Of a DNA stretch of 64,000 nucleotides, positions 44,374-54,619 are shown piece after piece. The notes below the pieces were generated by a model. That model made no database searches. It was not told the origin of the DNA and was given only the letters and a program-made list of their open reading frames with translations. The translations under genes and the position numbers were made by a program. Position 1 is the first letter of the stretch; every line of letters starts with the position of its first letter. Location: assembly GCA_950022655.1 (NCBI GenBank), contig OX465590.1, forward strand, positions 38,143,218 to 38,207,217, given 5' to 3'. The DNA is from Alentia gelatinosa. Lineage: Eukaryota > Annelida > Polychaeta > Phyllodocida > Polynoidae.

Positions 44374-44819
44374 TGGTTCATGTTTGTGAAGATCAGGTCA
44401 ATTTGATTGTTGAACCGGGTAGGTTCATTGATCATTTGTCTGATACCGAGTTCTGCTTCTAACGTTTTTAGCTTCATAGTACCTGTGTCGTTTTTGTCAG
44501 AATAATTAATATTGAAGTCCCCAAGAATAGTCAAGTCGGCGATGGTTATTGCTTTTAACGCTTTAGCTTGTGTTATTAAAGTGTTGACAAAAGCGTCAAC
44601 ATTCCCATGATTTGGCCTGTATACCACACAGATTAACTGGTCTCTCTGGTGATCAAGTTTAGCATGTACCCACAAGGTTTCTTCATCGGGAGTGCTTAGG
44701 CTGTAATTCTGTATTACTTGATAATTTATCTCCTCGCTTATGTATATCCCTACTCCGCCCCCAATTTTTATCTGACCGTCTTTGTTTTCCCAGGATCTAT
44801 CATTTCTAGCATTTGGCAT
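44370..44819 (-). pseudogene. AP endonuclease fragment of LINE copy B
   Basis: 150 codons match the C-terminal two thirds of a LINE apurinic-type endonuclease. GGGVGIYIS, the catalytic-region block LTILGDFNINYSD, and DLIFTN near the end are visible. The N-terminal catalytic residues are missing through truncation. A single-base frame break at the end separates it from the RT frame. Confidence 0.85.
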
Positions 44820-44827
44820 TTGGCTTA

Positions 44828-45256
44828 AGACCCGTTTCCATTGGCCGCCGAAAAAACAATGTAGATTATTTTAGTTCACCTAAAAGCCCATTTCCATTTT
44901 GCGTCAGCAGTGCCGAAGTTCGGTCGGTAGTGCCTGACGGTAGATCGGTGACGGCCAATGAGATGAGCTATACACGGAAACAGAGTTTGCCATATAAGGT
45001 CATGTGCAAAGTGGTTTGGCACTTAAAAAGGGAGCGTAAACAAACTTTGAAAGTATATCTCTTTAAAAATTGGCAAACCCACCATGTAGCCATTGCATAA
45101 CATTCTATGCAGAGCAGAATGGACTTGCACATCCAAGTCCAACTTTTGCACTTATAGACTTCCATAATCCGTTTGTTTACACTCCCTAAAACGAAATCCT
45201 GTTTTCGTGTAGAACACAAAATATCTACACCGTTTCTGTCGGCCAATGGAAAGGGT
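44828..45256. mobile_element. MITE with GTTTCCATTGGCCG ends, family P6
   Basis: AGACCCGTTTCCATTGGCCG at the left and the complement of GGCCAATGGAAAGGGT at the right are inverted repeats, with TTA on both flanks (44825-44827 and 45257-45259). The interior has an inner arm pair, including GGAGCGTAAACAAAC against GTTTGTTTACACTCC. The shorter element at 22158-22268 shares the ends. Confidence 0.7.
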
Positions 45257-45523
45257 TTATAGTACCTGAAAACGATTGGGATGCACGCCGAACTTCCCTG
45301 TCTGGGCGTTTGTGTAAGATGAAGATTTTCCTGATAGTCTCTGACTTTTGACATCGTGTAATGTAATGCATCGGGAGGTCTTAAATTGTTATTGTAGTAG
45401 GTAACTTTTCAGCATATGTTTATTACACGTTACAGAGATGCTTATTGACTTATATAAAGAACAAAATACAAGCAAAAACAAGGACACAAAATTATAAACT
45501 TAGTTTTCAATATCATTTTATAA

Positions 45524-45804
45524 GGCCTGGCGTCCACCTACTACGATAGAAATTTTGACCTACCGATATGGCACCGATACAAAAAGTCAATTTCAGAGAC
45601 ATATCGGGAAGGTGCAAAATCGTAGACAAATGTCTAGACATGCCAATTCACCATGCATCTTAATAGGGCTTTTTCGGTGCCTAATCGTAGAAATGTGGCT
45701 AACTGCCCCGATATCAGGTGACCTTCTACGCGATTTTGATTTTCTATCGGGAGGTGCATCGTAGACCATATTGGAGCCATATCGTAGTAGGTGGACGCCG
45801 GGCC
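45524..45804. mobile_element. PIF/Harbinger-like MITE, family P3, copy 1
   Basis: GGCCTGGCGTCCACCTACTA and its inverted partner TAGTAGGTGGACGCCGGGCC bound 281 bp. The flanks are TAA and TAG. The interior is dense in CCGATATGGCACCGAT-type words and their complements. It is the sister of 59398-59677. Confidence 0.8.
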
Positions 45805-45825
45805 TAGGAAATTCAACCCATTCAC

Positions 45826-45919
45826 GCCGGGTGATGCCTTGAGGCATCAACCAGGGCTGGCCGGGTGATGCCCTGAGGCATCATCCTGTGCTAGCCGGGT
45901 GATGCCTTGAGGCATCATT
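45826..45919. repeat. Minisatellite, three ~35-bp units
   Basis: Three units of GCCGGGTGATGCC(T/C)TGAGGCATCA are separated by short spacers. Each unit contains the palindrome TGATGCC..GGCATCA, so each can form a cruciform or bind a dyad-symmetric protein. No function is assigned. Confidence 0.85.
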
Positions 45920-46599
45920 TACAAAATATACGGTTTTTTTAAATAAAATTGAAAATAATGGCTTAATAAATTTGAAACTTTCAGAGAATGTAGATATAAC
46001 ATCATATTTGATTTTTCAAAGTGAATTGAAAAATAATAATAACTATCACGTGTCATGTCACGTGATCCAAAAACCAAATTTTCACAATAGGCCTATGTTC
46101 CCGGCCTCTAGCGGCATACATTGGCACTAGTACCCGGCTCCATGACTGTAGCCCTGCCGCGGGTACCCGGCGCGATAGGGCTAAAAAAAAACTACTTCAA
46201 ATTTTTTTTCTGATTCACATCATGAAATCATTGAATAATGAACGTTACAAAAGAGATTGAGAAGTGGGCGAGGTAAGGTGGGGAGGTGCTGGGGTGGCGG
46301 TATCAGTGTGAGATGGGGAGATGCTGAGGGGCGTGGTGCCGGTGTGAATAAGGCTTGACCCGCTGAGCAGATTTGAGCAGCTCTCACTGGGATTATCAGA
46401 TCTCGACGTCCTTAGTTTAATGAGCATCTCTCGGTATTTTTTTCAACACGGGGGGAAGCAGTCCTTTGCCATGGGAGACAAAAATAAGTCACTGTGTTTT
46501 TCATTCAAGGGAAATCCCCCGAATTGGCCATAACCATTTGAATAAAGTACTCACATCTATGTAACAGCGGGGGTATCTTTCGAAGAGGTCATGAGGTGT
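45920..46599. other. Unassigned DNA
   Basis: No gene or repeat with ends is recognised. Two GTACCCGGC words near 46130 and 46160 echo the minisatellite in composition only. Confidence 0.3.
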
Positions 46600-48090
46600 T
46601 ATTGACATTAAACAGAATTGATAAAATCATCTGGAAATTTCTCCCGCCACATTTTACACATAGACACTACTTTCAGAACAGTTGAAATGTCAGCTATTGA
46701 ACAGCTATTTCAACTGTTATGTTATTGTATGTTGGATCATATGCGAGATCGACCTAGCCAAGCATCAACTGTCTGTCCTGTGTGTTATGTATATATTTTG
46801 TTCGTCAACTGACTACAATGGAAGAACGCCCTATCTGTGGTGATTTGTATGTCTTTACACTGAATAAAAAAAAAGAATTAAAAAAGTCTCATGTCTTTTT
46901 CTAGGGATGACAGACTCAATTGTATAAAATTGAAAAATTTTCTTTAGTTTTTACCAAGCAACACCATGCATATGTGCATGAGATAAGATCCCTTATATAA
47001 GGAGTATGAAAAATGTCTCCCACCACATTCTACACATAGACATGTACACCTGTACACACATTGTTAGAATTAAATGAAGAAGCCAGTAAATGTTGGCAAT
47101 TTAACAGCTATTTTAACTGTTATGAAAGATAGGATAAATTCTGAGTAGCGTAGCCAGTTGTAGAGCAGTTCCAAATGGTACAGAGCTGCTCATACATAGT
47201 CTGACCCGACTGAATGAGTTAAGCAATGGTGTCTCATGTCTTTATCTGAGGGTGATAGACTCAATTGTATCATATTTTTCTTTAATTTTTACAAGGCAAC
47301 ACCATGCATATATATGTGCACATGGTAAGAGCCCTTATATAAGTGTCATGAACAAATTCTCCCACCACATTCTACACATAGACACTACCTTTACACAAAT
47401 TGTTAGCATTAAATAAAGAGACCAGTATATGTCAGCTGTTCAACCACTATTTCAACAGTTATAAAAGAAAGGATAAATTCCGAGTAGCGTAGCCAGTTGT
47501 GGAGCTGTTCCGAATGGTACAGAGCTGCTCATACATAGTCTGACCGGGTTGCATGAGTTGAGCCATGGTCCCTGTCTCTTTTTTTAGGGTGACGGACACA
47601 ATTGTATACAATATTGAACATTTTTCATTAATTTTTATGAGGCAAAGCCATGTATGTGTGCATGAGGGAAGAGCCCTTATACGAGCGGCGTGAAAATGTC
47701 TCCCGCCACATTCTACACATAGACACTACCTTTATATACAGACTATACATTTCTAGAGTTAACCTTGATAAAGGCAACATGTAGCGGTTCACTAAATAAA
47801 AACGCCATTAAAGCCAACTTGACTGTCTCTTAGTTGTACTGTCACACTCCATCCTTTATATAAATTGTTAGCATCAAATAAAGAGATCAGTATTTGTCAG
47901 CCATTCAACAGCTATCTCAACTGTTATGAAAAAAGAGGATAAATTCCAAGTAGCGCAGCCAGTCGTGGAGCAGTCCCGAACACACAGCGCTGCTCATACA
48001 TAGTCTGACCGAGTTAAACGAGTTGAACCATGGTGTCTCAAGTCTTTTTCTGAAAGTGACAGACTCAATTAGAGAACAGAATCACGGGAA
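46600..48090. repeat. Satellite array, about four ~340-bp monomers
   Basis: Monomer starts marked by TGTCTCATGTCTTT-type blocks occur at about 46886, 47231, 47569 and 48032. Each monomer carries CACATTCTACACATAGACA, TTCAACAGTTAT-type and CATACATAGTCTGACC in the same order. Spacing is about 345 and 338 bp, then 463 bp where a 115-bp insertion is present. Divergence between monomers is moderate. No ORF spans units. Confidence 0.8.
47739..47853. mobile_element. 115-bp insertion inside a satellite monomer
   Basis: The insert is flanked by CTTTATATA at 47730-47738 and 47854-47862, while the sister monomer has CTTTACACAAATTG without an insert. Part of the insert (CATTAAAGCCAACTTGACTG) resembles the stretch after the hammerhead-like motif at the start of the window (CATTAACTTGTCTG). 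A 9-bp duplication fits several transposon classes. Confidence 0.6.
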
Positions 48091-48689
48091 CAAAGAGGCA
48101 CGAATAAACAGTACTGGGAAGATGTCTCTCCGGGGATAGGCATTGCGCTCCCTGCTGTCTCAGGCTACGTCCTATTTCTCTCATTTGCACACAAGCTCTT
48201 GTCGCTCCGTTTCAGGTGAACTTTTCTTTTCTGCAGGACACGCGTTCTACACAAATGTCGTCTGCCTTGAGATTCTAAGGTGAATACCTCGGAGTAGAAA
48301 CTTCTGAATGTTTCCTTCCCTAGACAAGAATTTACGAAAGAAACTTGATATTTCAACCCATTTCAAGGAGGATCCAACCCGTTCCTTAACGTTGATACCT
48401 GTATCCACTCCTGTATCTAGTGCAAATGATGCCTCAATGCATCCTGCTCTTCAATCCTTGGTAGACGGTTCTTTAGGTCAGTTAATTCAACATGGATTTT
48501 TATAAATTGTTCAGACATCACGTAAAACGCCTTTGTAGTGATCGTTAATGAATGACTATATTTAGCATCATGAAAATGTTGACAGGCAACTTTAGATATG
48601 ATGCAAAACGATCCATTTTATTTGAACAATTACAATAGAGGCCTGTACTACAGATGCGGTCAGGCCTGCGACATTTAACAATATGAACC
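48091..48689. other. Unassigned DNA
   Basis: Two overlapping 63-65-codon ORFs on opposite strands (48165-48505) have no family features. Nothing else is recognised. Confidence 0.3.
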
Positions 48690-48990
48690 CGGGACCCATT
48701 TCAGTAGTTTCTTGACATGTCTAGATGGCGTCTGTGACACCATACAGACAGATCACAAGACTGCAATCAATGACACACAGAATTTCACTCACTTCTGGTA
48801 GGAATTAAGCAATGACACTTTAACCTGAGTAGGGGATACATATAACCTATAATGGTTCCAAATATGAAGAAGATTGGCTGCTCTGACCCTCTGATATTTG
48901 CTCGACTTTTTCTGCTGTTGCTTGCACTGTTGGTGCCGCTGTTGAGGTCTGTCTAGGCCTAATGTCACGAAACTACTGAAACAGGTCCTA
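48690..48990. mobile_element. MITE of the GGGACC family, copy 3
   Basis: GGGACCCATTTCAGTAGTTT faces AACTACTGAAACAGGTCC. The body closely follows 8845-9143, including the shared module at 48789-48878 and GCACTGTTGGTGCCGCTGTT. No coding capacity. Confidence 0.75.
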
Positions 48991-49040
48991 GCCCCCTGGC
49001 CTATTAAGAAAAGGGTTAAACATGCTTAGCCCATTGAGAA

Positions 49041-49343
49041 CTATTTTATCTCACCCCGCTATTTTACTCCATAGGCTTAACGTTGGGGACTCATTCTCCA
49101 TGCCCATAGAGGTATTCTACCGAATACTCGAGGACTAGCTGGGTGAGTTATTCTATTAATTAATAATGTTCCTGATCATGCATACGGAGTAAAATTTAAT
49201 CAGAAACCCACTCGATGAAAATAACTTGGTTCGCACTACACCTTGTTTGGCTACTATGTTATTCACGCAGGTTCGTTTGTGAATTACTCCGCAGTCAAAC
49301 TCGGTGGAGTACATACCAAGTTAATTTCCTCTCATGGGTTTCC
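49041..49343. mobile_element. Two-module fold-back element, family G, divergent copy 5
   Basis: The head TTTATCTCACCCCGCTATTT and GGCTTAACGTTGGGGACTC are kept, and a hairpin follows. Its outer stem is AACTTGGT against ACCAAGTT, unrelated in sequence to the AGCTCGATCCCATC stem of copies 1-4 but still paired. The loop region TTATTCACGCAGG...TTGTGAATTACT is conserved. Confidence 0.6.
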
Positions 49344-49639
49344 TTCTAAGTATTCGGGAGAGAACGATGGTTTTCTTTTAATGGAATAGAAAAAGCATTC
49401 ATTGTAGACTTCCCCCAGAATCAGCATCTATATCTTTCATAAATCTCTATTGGTGGACCATTGTAGAAGAAAATTGCCATTGGTTTCGCCTCCTATGCAG
49501 TGAAATGACATTTTATTTTCATTTATTTTTAAAACAATATACACTTGTTGTTTGTCCCTAATGTACTCGTTTCATGAAGACGTTTGTTTTATAGAATCCC
49601 CGAACACATTTTTTATTCAACATATATCAGAAAATGATA

Positions 49640-49990
49640 TATCTCCCTCATGACGCTTTAATGAGGTTGATATCTGTATTGGAACCTGAGACATTTGTAA
49701 AAACACTCATACCAAATATTGTCCTACCCTCAAAGACATGGTTTGACCGTATGCTATGGTTATGCCATAATCTATGCAACAGGTGACATATGCAATTAAA
49801 AATGCGTGGCGGGGTAGGATAAAATCTAAACAGCACTCAGATTCATATAACTGCTGATATGGTTTTTTGTCTTCTGCTACAGATATCACTCAGCTCTGCT
49901 TCATGATATCATTCTGCAACTCACGCCATATAAACAATCACATGAAATTTTGTGACGTTTCTTGATCATATGGATTGGCCCCTTTTTATA
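49640..49990. mobile_element. Fold-back element, family H, copy 6 (diverged)
   Basis: GGGGTAGGATAAAATC near 49810 is followed by a fold-back with GATATCACTCAGCTCTG against CATGATATCATT and AATCACATGAAATT. The module part to the left (TGCTATGGTTATGCCATAA) matches copy 3. Ends are unclear. Confidence 0.5.
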
Positions 49991-51257
49991 CACAAGCTTC
50001 ATAAAATTCAGGAAGCCAACAAAGGCAGATCTAGATAGACAAATATTCCCTAGAATTAACTGACACCCTAGTATTGTGGCGAAGGAGAATTAAATATTTG
50101 AAATTCTTATGCCCTTTCCATATGATCATTAAATCCATTTATGAGTGCAGTAAAAGATCAACTACCTTTCTGGACGTCACTTTATGGTTATAATCAAGGT
50201 CCAGCAAAGTGTCAAGGTTAGCAGTATGTTGGTGGCATGGTATGCCAGTAAAACGCCTCTGACGTCAAGGCCTAAATTTGGAATCATCAGAGCTGAGCTA
50301 TTGTCCAACCTTGCACTTGATATAATGAACATCAAATGATATATCAACGCAATCAATGGTCTATGGAATTGCTAGGAATTGATTAAATTCTAGTCCTCGA
50401 TCACGACACGAATAAAGTAAATGACAAAAACACCAGCATGTCTGATGAGCCTGATGCATAACTGATTTCCTCGAATTTGTTCACCATTGTACTCATAGAA
50501 TGCAATTGATTTGATTCCTGGCATTATTTATCTGATGAAGGACTGACTAGAAAGGAGATTTGATGAATGGTCCCAGGTATGACAAGACTATTATTGGTCT
50601 GCTGTTGAATTGTGGTGTATGGAAAAAAACATCCTGACAATGCCAGGTGCTGCAGGAAGATTAACACATCACGCACATAAGAGAATGTATTGTCCGGGAG
50701 AATGTGATCTTCACAGGGACTGACTAATGAAGTCATGATCATCTAGATTCAGTTTCTAGTGGACAATGAAATGGTCTGTGCAGAAAAACACACTGAAATT
50801 GATCGCGTCACGTTTATTAGCAACTTGTTTAACTACCGTCACCGTCACTGGGTGATTTGACTTTTAGCTTTTGTATTTCTAGATGTGTAGGCGGGGTGGT
50901 CCCACTGTTACAAATAATTAAGTCATATCAAATTTTGTCGCCAGGGTAAGACTAAAATGTGTCTGATACCTGTCACAGCAAGCAGCAGATTAACCGTTAT
51001 CGAGCCTGGTAACCAGGTTACCCGTAGCCGCGGCGGTAACCCAGTAACTATGTGAGAGATAAACAAGTGACAGTCACGGAGTGAATAATAAAGATAATAC
51101 AATTGGATAATAATTTATATAACGTGGTTAATATTTAGATATAAGTATATAGGGCTATTTATCTTAGCATGCTATAAACAGCAATAGGCTTAACATTAGG
51201 AAATCGTACTCAATAAGCTTGCTAGTATGGTAACTCATACTCAATTAGTGGTAATCA
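49991..51257. other. Unassigned DNA with a G/H head remnant
   Basis: Near 51185 is AATAGGCTTAACATTAGGAA, the head motif of the fold-back group, in a truncated copy. A palindrome-rich stretch GGTAACCAGGTTACC lies near 51008. No gene is recognised. Confidence 0.35.
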
Positions 51258-51258
51258 G

Positions 51259-51311
<53 letters not shown>
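51258..51311. repeat. (TA)n tract left of Ngaro-2
   Basis: Uninterrupted TA/AT run that abuts repeat B2 of Ngaro-2. A second TA run at 55795-55815 borders the other end. Confidence 0.9.
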
Positions 51312-51318
<7 letters not shown>

Positions 51319-51395
51319 GACCTTCATTACATAAATAAGTGAGACAAGGTAGTAGTTGGTGGAATTAATTACATAGTAATTAACAAATAACAGGC
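51312..51395 (-). repeat. Ngaro-2 repeat B2
   Basis: 84-bp direct repeat of 51721-51804 with about one mismatch. It is the 3' end of the element on the minus strand. Confidence 0.85.
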
Positions 51396-51483
51396 TTTAT
51401 TCAAGTAAATATACAACCAGTATAAAACCCATAAACCTGCCACAATATAGTACATAAAAATGGGCTAACTCCCAACTATAATA

Positions 51484-51720
51484 AGATTTAAAATTTTTCT
51501 CAACAAGTGAGAAACACAAGTGTGGTGGTCGGTGAGCAGAAGAGGAATGAGGAGATTACCGTTATGAGCTGCTCACCACCACGCGTAACGAATTATCACC
51601 GTGGATATCGCATTATCCACAGCAACTACCTGGACAACGGAAACGGAGTAACTCCGGAGTGAATAATAATGACCATTTCATTCGGTATTTATATATATAT
51701 ATTAATCATATATAATAATA
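51484..51720 (-). repeat. Ngaro-2 repeat A2
   Basis: Repeat of about 237 bp matching A1 at 55557-55794. It contains a hairpin-forming stretch around GAGCTGCTCACC and ends in an AT-rich tract that merges with B1. Confidence 0.85.
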
Positions 51721-51804
51721 TAATATTGACCTTCATTACATAAATAAGTGAGACAAGGCAGTAGTTGGTGGAATTAATTACATAGTAATTAACAAATAAC
51801 AGGC
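51721..51804 (-). repeat. Ngaro-2 repeat B1
   Basis: Direct repeat of B2, just downstream of the recombinase reading frame on the minus strand. Confidence 0.85.
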
Positions 51805-51831
51805 CAACCACCCGCCAACTACAAGGAGGAA

Positions 51832-52767
51832 CTACTTCAAAATTTCATTGACGATTCCATCTGATCGTAGCAGAACAGAAGAATCGGGGTGTAAATATCG
51901 ATTAACAATCGAAGACCTCCAGTTACCCCTACGTTTTATGGAGTCAATAGGGACTCCAAGAGATTCCATTAGAGTAGCTCCCCCATGACGAAGGGAGTGT
52001 GGAGTGATATTCTTATCACTCAAGCCTAAGGCTTTAATTTACCTCTGGAGCTTATAATAAAAATAACTATAAGGCATGCAACAGTTACCCACCACCGATT
52101 CAACATTAAACAAGGGGTCTGATGGGACCTGGGAAAAAACCCTAATAAGTCTAGACAACAATTCAACCAGACAAAAAACGGAACCTGGGATAACACCCAA
52201 AAACACTGAGAAATTCTGGGTAGAAAATTGGTCTGTTTTCGAACTACGAATATTAATTACCAAGTGATCTGACTCAAAAACCAAATCAGAAACCAACAGT
52301 GTATGTGGAGAACTGGTATAATGCGATTTCCTCAAAAGGCTCCGGAATCCCAAAACGCAGGCTGACCAAAAAGATAAATCGTTCGGAACAGACAAGTCCA
52401 GGTTTGACAGAATAGATTTCAAAATATCCACAGATATAGGAAATTTGGGATCCGATTTCGGAGCAACTCTAAGTAAACCCTTGATCAACAACTTCAAACT
52501 GAAATCCTCCGAGAAATCCTTAAATCCCAGAACTTTTTGATGGTACCAGAGACCAGAGAGATAATTCCTTATCGAACTTGCCGATAAAAAACCCGATAAA
52601 TACGAAGCATATATCCCTGCTTGAGATGTGGAGCATGGGAACAGAACTAAGGAATATTTAACACAGAACTGACGATAATTCCGAAGCTGAAATTCTCTAA
52701 CCTTCCTAGTATTAGAAGATACCCCGGAGTTAATAAGACCTTCCTTTATTCTAAGTAACTCAGACAT
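51832..52767 (-). pseudogene. Tyrosine recombinase of Ngaro-2, with in-frame stop
   Basis: Starting at the ATG at 52767, the frame shows FRSLLRKSH with the first catalytic arginine. It meets TAA at 52041-52039 and continues in the same frame to HSLRHGG, GNWR and NRYLHP, which hold the remaining catalytic H, R, W and Y. The active site is therefore split by one nonsense codon. The ATG overlaps the pol stop within ATGTCTGA, so coupled translation is likely in intact relatives. Confidence 0.88.
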
Positions 52768-54619
52768 TGGGGGGTCTGGAAGTAGAAGAGCAACACATAT
52801 CCATGTCTTCAAGTAATTTAAAGCATTTCTTAGAATAACCAGAGTATCCCAAACGGGATAAATTATCAGCCAGGGTGTTATCTTCAGATCTGATATAACT
52901 GGCATGAAGGTCGAGGTTGTTGATAAAGCAAAACCAAAAAATATCCCTCAACCAGCCCATACATACACTATTACAGCTTCGACCGGAATTAATCATGGCA
53001 AGAACCTGCATATTATCGGTGATAATATGCAGTCTAGAATTTCTAAGGGAAGGTCCCCAACGCCTGACACCAACAAAGACTGGCCAAAGTTCATAAACAT
53101 TGATATTTGGATTATCAATTACCTCGGTGGGGCCTAACTCCAGGTGATCATCGAGACCCGGGGCATTGAGATTGTTCTCCCAACTACCATAAAAGAAATC
53201 TTTCCCTGCCCATGAACCAAAACCCAACATAGAGGAATCCGAGATCAATGGGATATTACACAAATCCTTTATGATTATCGCCCTATAATTAAAAACCTTG
53301 CAAAACCTTAGCCACCAATCGAAATCCTTCTGAGTTTCATCATCGATTCTTCTGGATTCGTATCTATTCAAACTGGCACTGAGGTTAAAGAGTCTTCTAC
53401 TGAAAGTACGACCTCCCCTAATTATTTGACTATTGAAAGACATGAGACCACATATTCTTTCCAGATCTTTCTTAGTAACACAACCTTTCTCCACAGCATT
53501 TGTTATAGCTTCCTCTAGATTTTTCACTTTTTTCTCCGGCAGGGTCAAAGACATATCCACACTATTTATCGTAATTCCCAGAAAAACACACTCTGTACTA
53601 GGTAGGGTCAACTTATTCATAGAGATTTCGAAACCCAATGATATTACTATATCAATAAACCTATCCCTTTTAGATAGGCAACTCTCATAGCTATCGGAAA
53701 TAATCAGAAAATCATCCAAGTAGTTAACGATACCATAAATACCCTCCTGTCGGGCAGAATCAACCAAAAAGTCAGATATTCTACTAAAAATATTCGGAGC
53801 ACACCGGAGACCGAAACACAAGCGATTGTCAATAAAGAAATCGTCACCTCCCCCCAGGTCCCACCTAAATCCTTGAAAACGAGTATCGGTGGGTGCAACG
53901 TTGACAGACCTATAGGCTGCTTTTAGGTCTACTAAGCACATGTATTCACCTCCAACAAGAGTATTGGCGGCTGTATATACTGAATTGTATTTAAACTCCT
54001 CGTAAGTAGTTTTCATGAAATTGTTTATGCTTTTTTCCTTAGGCATTGAACAATCAGTTATAGGTCTGAGCCTACCATCACTCTTTTGAACCGTGCCTAG
54101 GGCATGGATACACCTAGGCTTACATTTTACTTTAGTTATTTTACTGGATTTTAATTCACATTTGACATTATCATCCATTTCCGACTTAAACTGGTCAGAA
54201 AGTATACTAGAGTAATTTTCACAATCGTAACTAGCATCACAATCTGCATCAACTATTTTAAAACCGTTGACCACGCCCTCAAAGATATGAGTTTTATCAG
54301 CCTCTGATAAAATCGAATTTTCGTTGCCGCTGAAAACATATCTTTTAAATTGACAAGGTTTTAACTGACTCTTTACATTACCCACATAATGAACGCAAGA
54401 ACAGTCAGATTCACACCCACCGGAATTATCAGGTAGAAATTCTCCAAACTCCGGAGAAACAAACGCAGGAACCGTTAAATCCAAATCACTTTGCGACACG
54501 TCAAAATCTACATACGGGGCTTTGACCTCGTACCCAGTTAACCCCGTGCATTCCGGAGTTGAAACAATGTAGTGATTTACAAAACCGCAACCTATTTCTG
54601 GCGTGTCGCTGCGGACTTT
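52760..54619 (-). CDS. Pol of Ngaro-2: reverse transcriptase and RNase H
   Basis: The frame is open from just after the TGA at 54622-54620 to the stop at 52760. Counting from the GTG at 54499, the RT shows LVDLKAAYRS (near 190), LRCAPNIFS and YLDD at 260-263. RNase H follows with SDSSMLGFGSW, YELWPVF, TDNMQV and SEDNTLADNLSR. The first ATG is about 108 codons past that GTG, so a normal AUG start before the conserved N-terminal part is lacking. The frame equals that of the gag zinc knuckle, which points to a Gag-Pol readthrough design. Pol itself looks intact. Confidence 0.9.
   Translation of the reverse strand, partial: KVRSDTPEIGCGFVNHYIVSTPECTGLTGYEVKAPYVDFDVSQSDLDLTVPAFVSPEFGEFLPDNSGGCESDCSCVHYVGNVKSQLKPCQFKRYVFSGNENSILSEADKTHIFEGVVNGFKIVDADCDASYDCENYSSILSDQFKSEMDDNVKCELKSSKITKVKCKPRCIHALGTVQKSDGRLRPITDCSMPKEKSINNFMKTTYEEFKYNSVYTAANTLVGGEYMCLVDLKAAYRSVNVAPTDTRFQGFRWDLGGGDDFFIDNRLCFGLRCAPNIFSRISDFLVDSARQEGIYGIVNYLDDFLIISDSYESCLSKRDRFIDIVISLGFEISMNKLTLPSTECVFLGITINSVDMSLTLPEKKVKNLEEAITNAVEKGCVTKKDLERICGLMSFNSQIIRGGRTFSRRLFNLSASLNRYESRRIDDETQKDFDWWLRFCKVFNYRAIIIKDLCNIPLISDSSMLGFGSWAGKDFFYGSWENNLNAPGLDDHLELGPTEVIDNPNINVYELWPVFVGVRRWGPSLRNSRLHIITDNMQVLAMINSGRSCNSVCMGWLRDIFWFCFINNLDLHASYIRSEDNTLADNLSRLGYSGYSKKCFKLLEDMDMCCSSTSRPPNV

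Larger units (their letters stand above)
41675..44822 (-). mobile_element. CR1/Jockey-like LINE, copy B, nearly full pol
   Basis: The minus-strand element is 5'-truncated within the endonuclease at about 44820 and ends with CAGGATAAATAAA and a poly(A) tail (T-run at 41675-41691). The reading covers most of the endonuclease, the full RT and the C-terminal region. It is broken by a frameshift near 44370 and an in-frame TGA at 43087-43089, so it cannot make an active protein. Confidence 0.9.

Noticed and set aside
45826..45919. CRISPR-like array
   Set aside because: Only three units, with spacers that are short and not unique in the CRISPR manner, in a eukaryotic context. It is a minisatellite.
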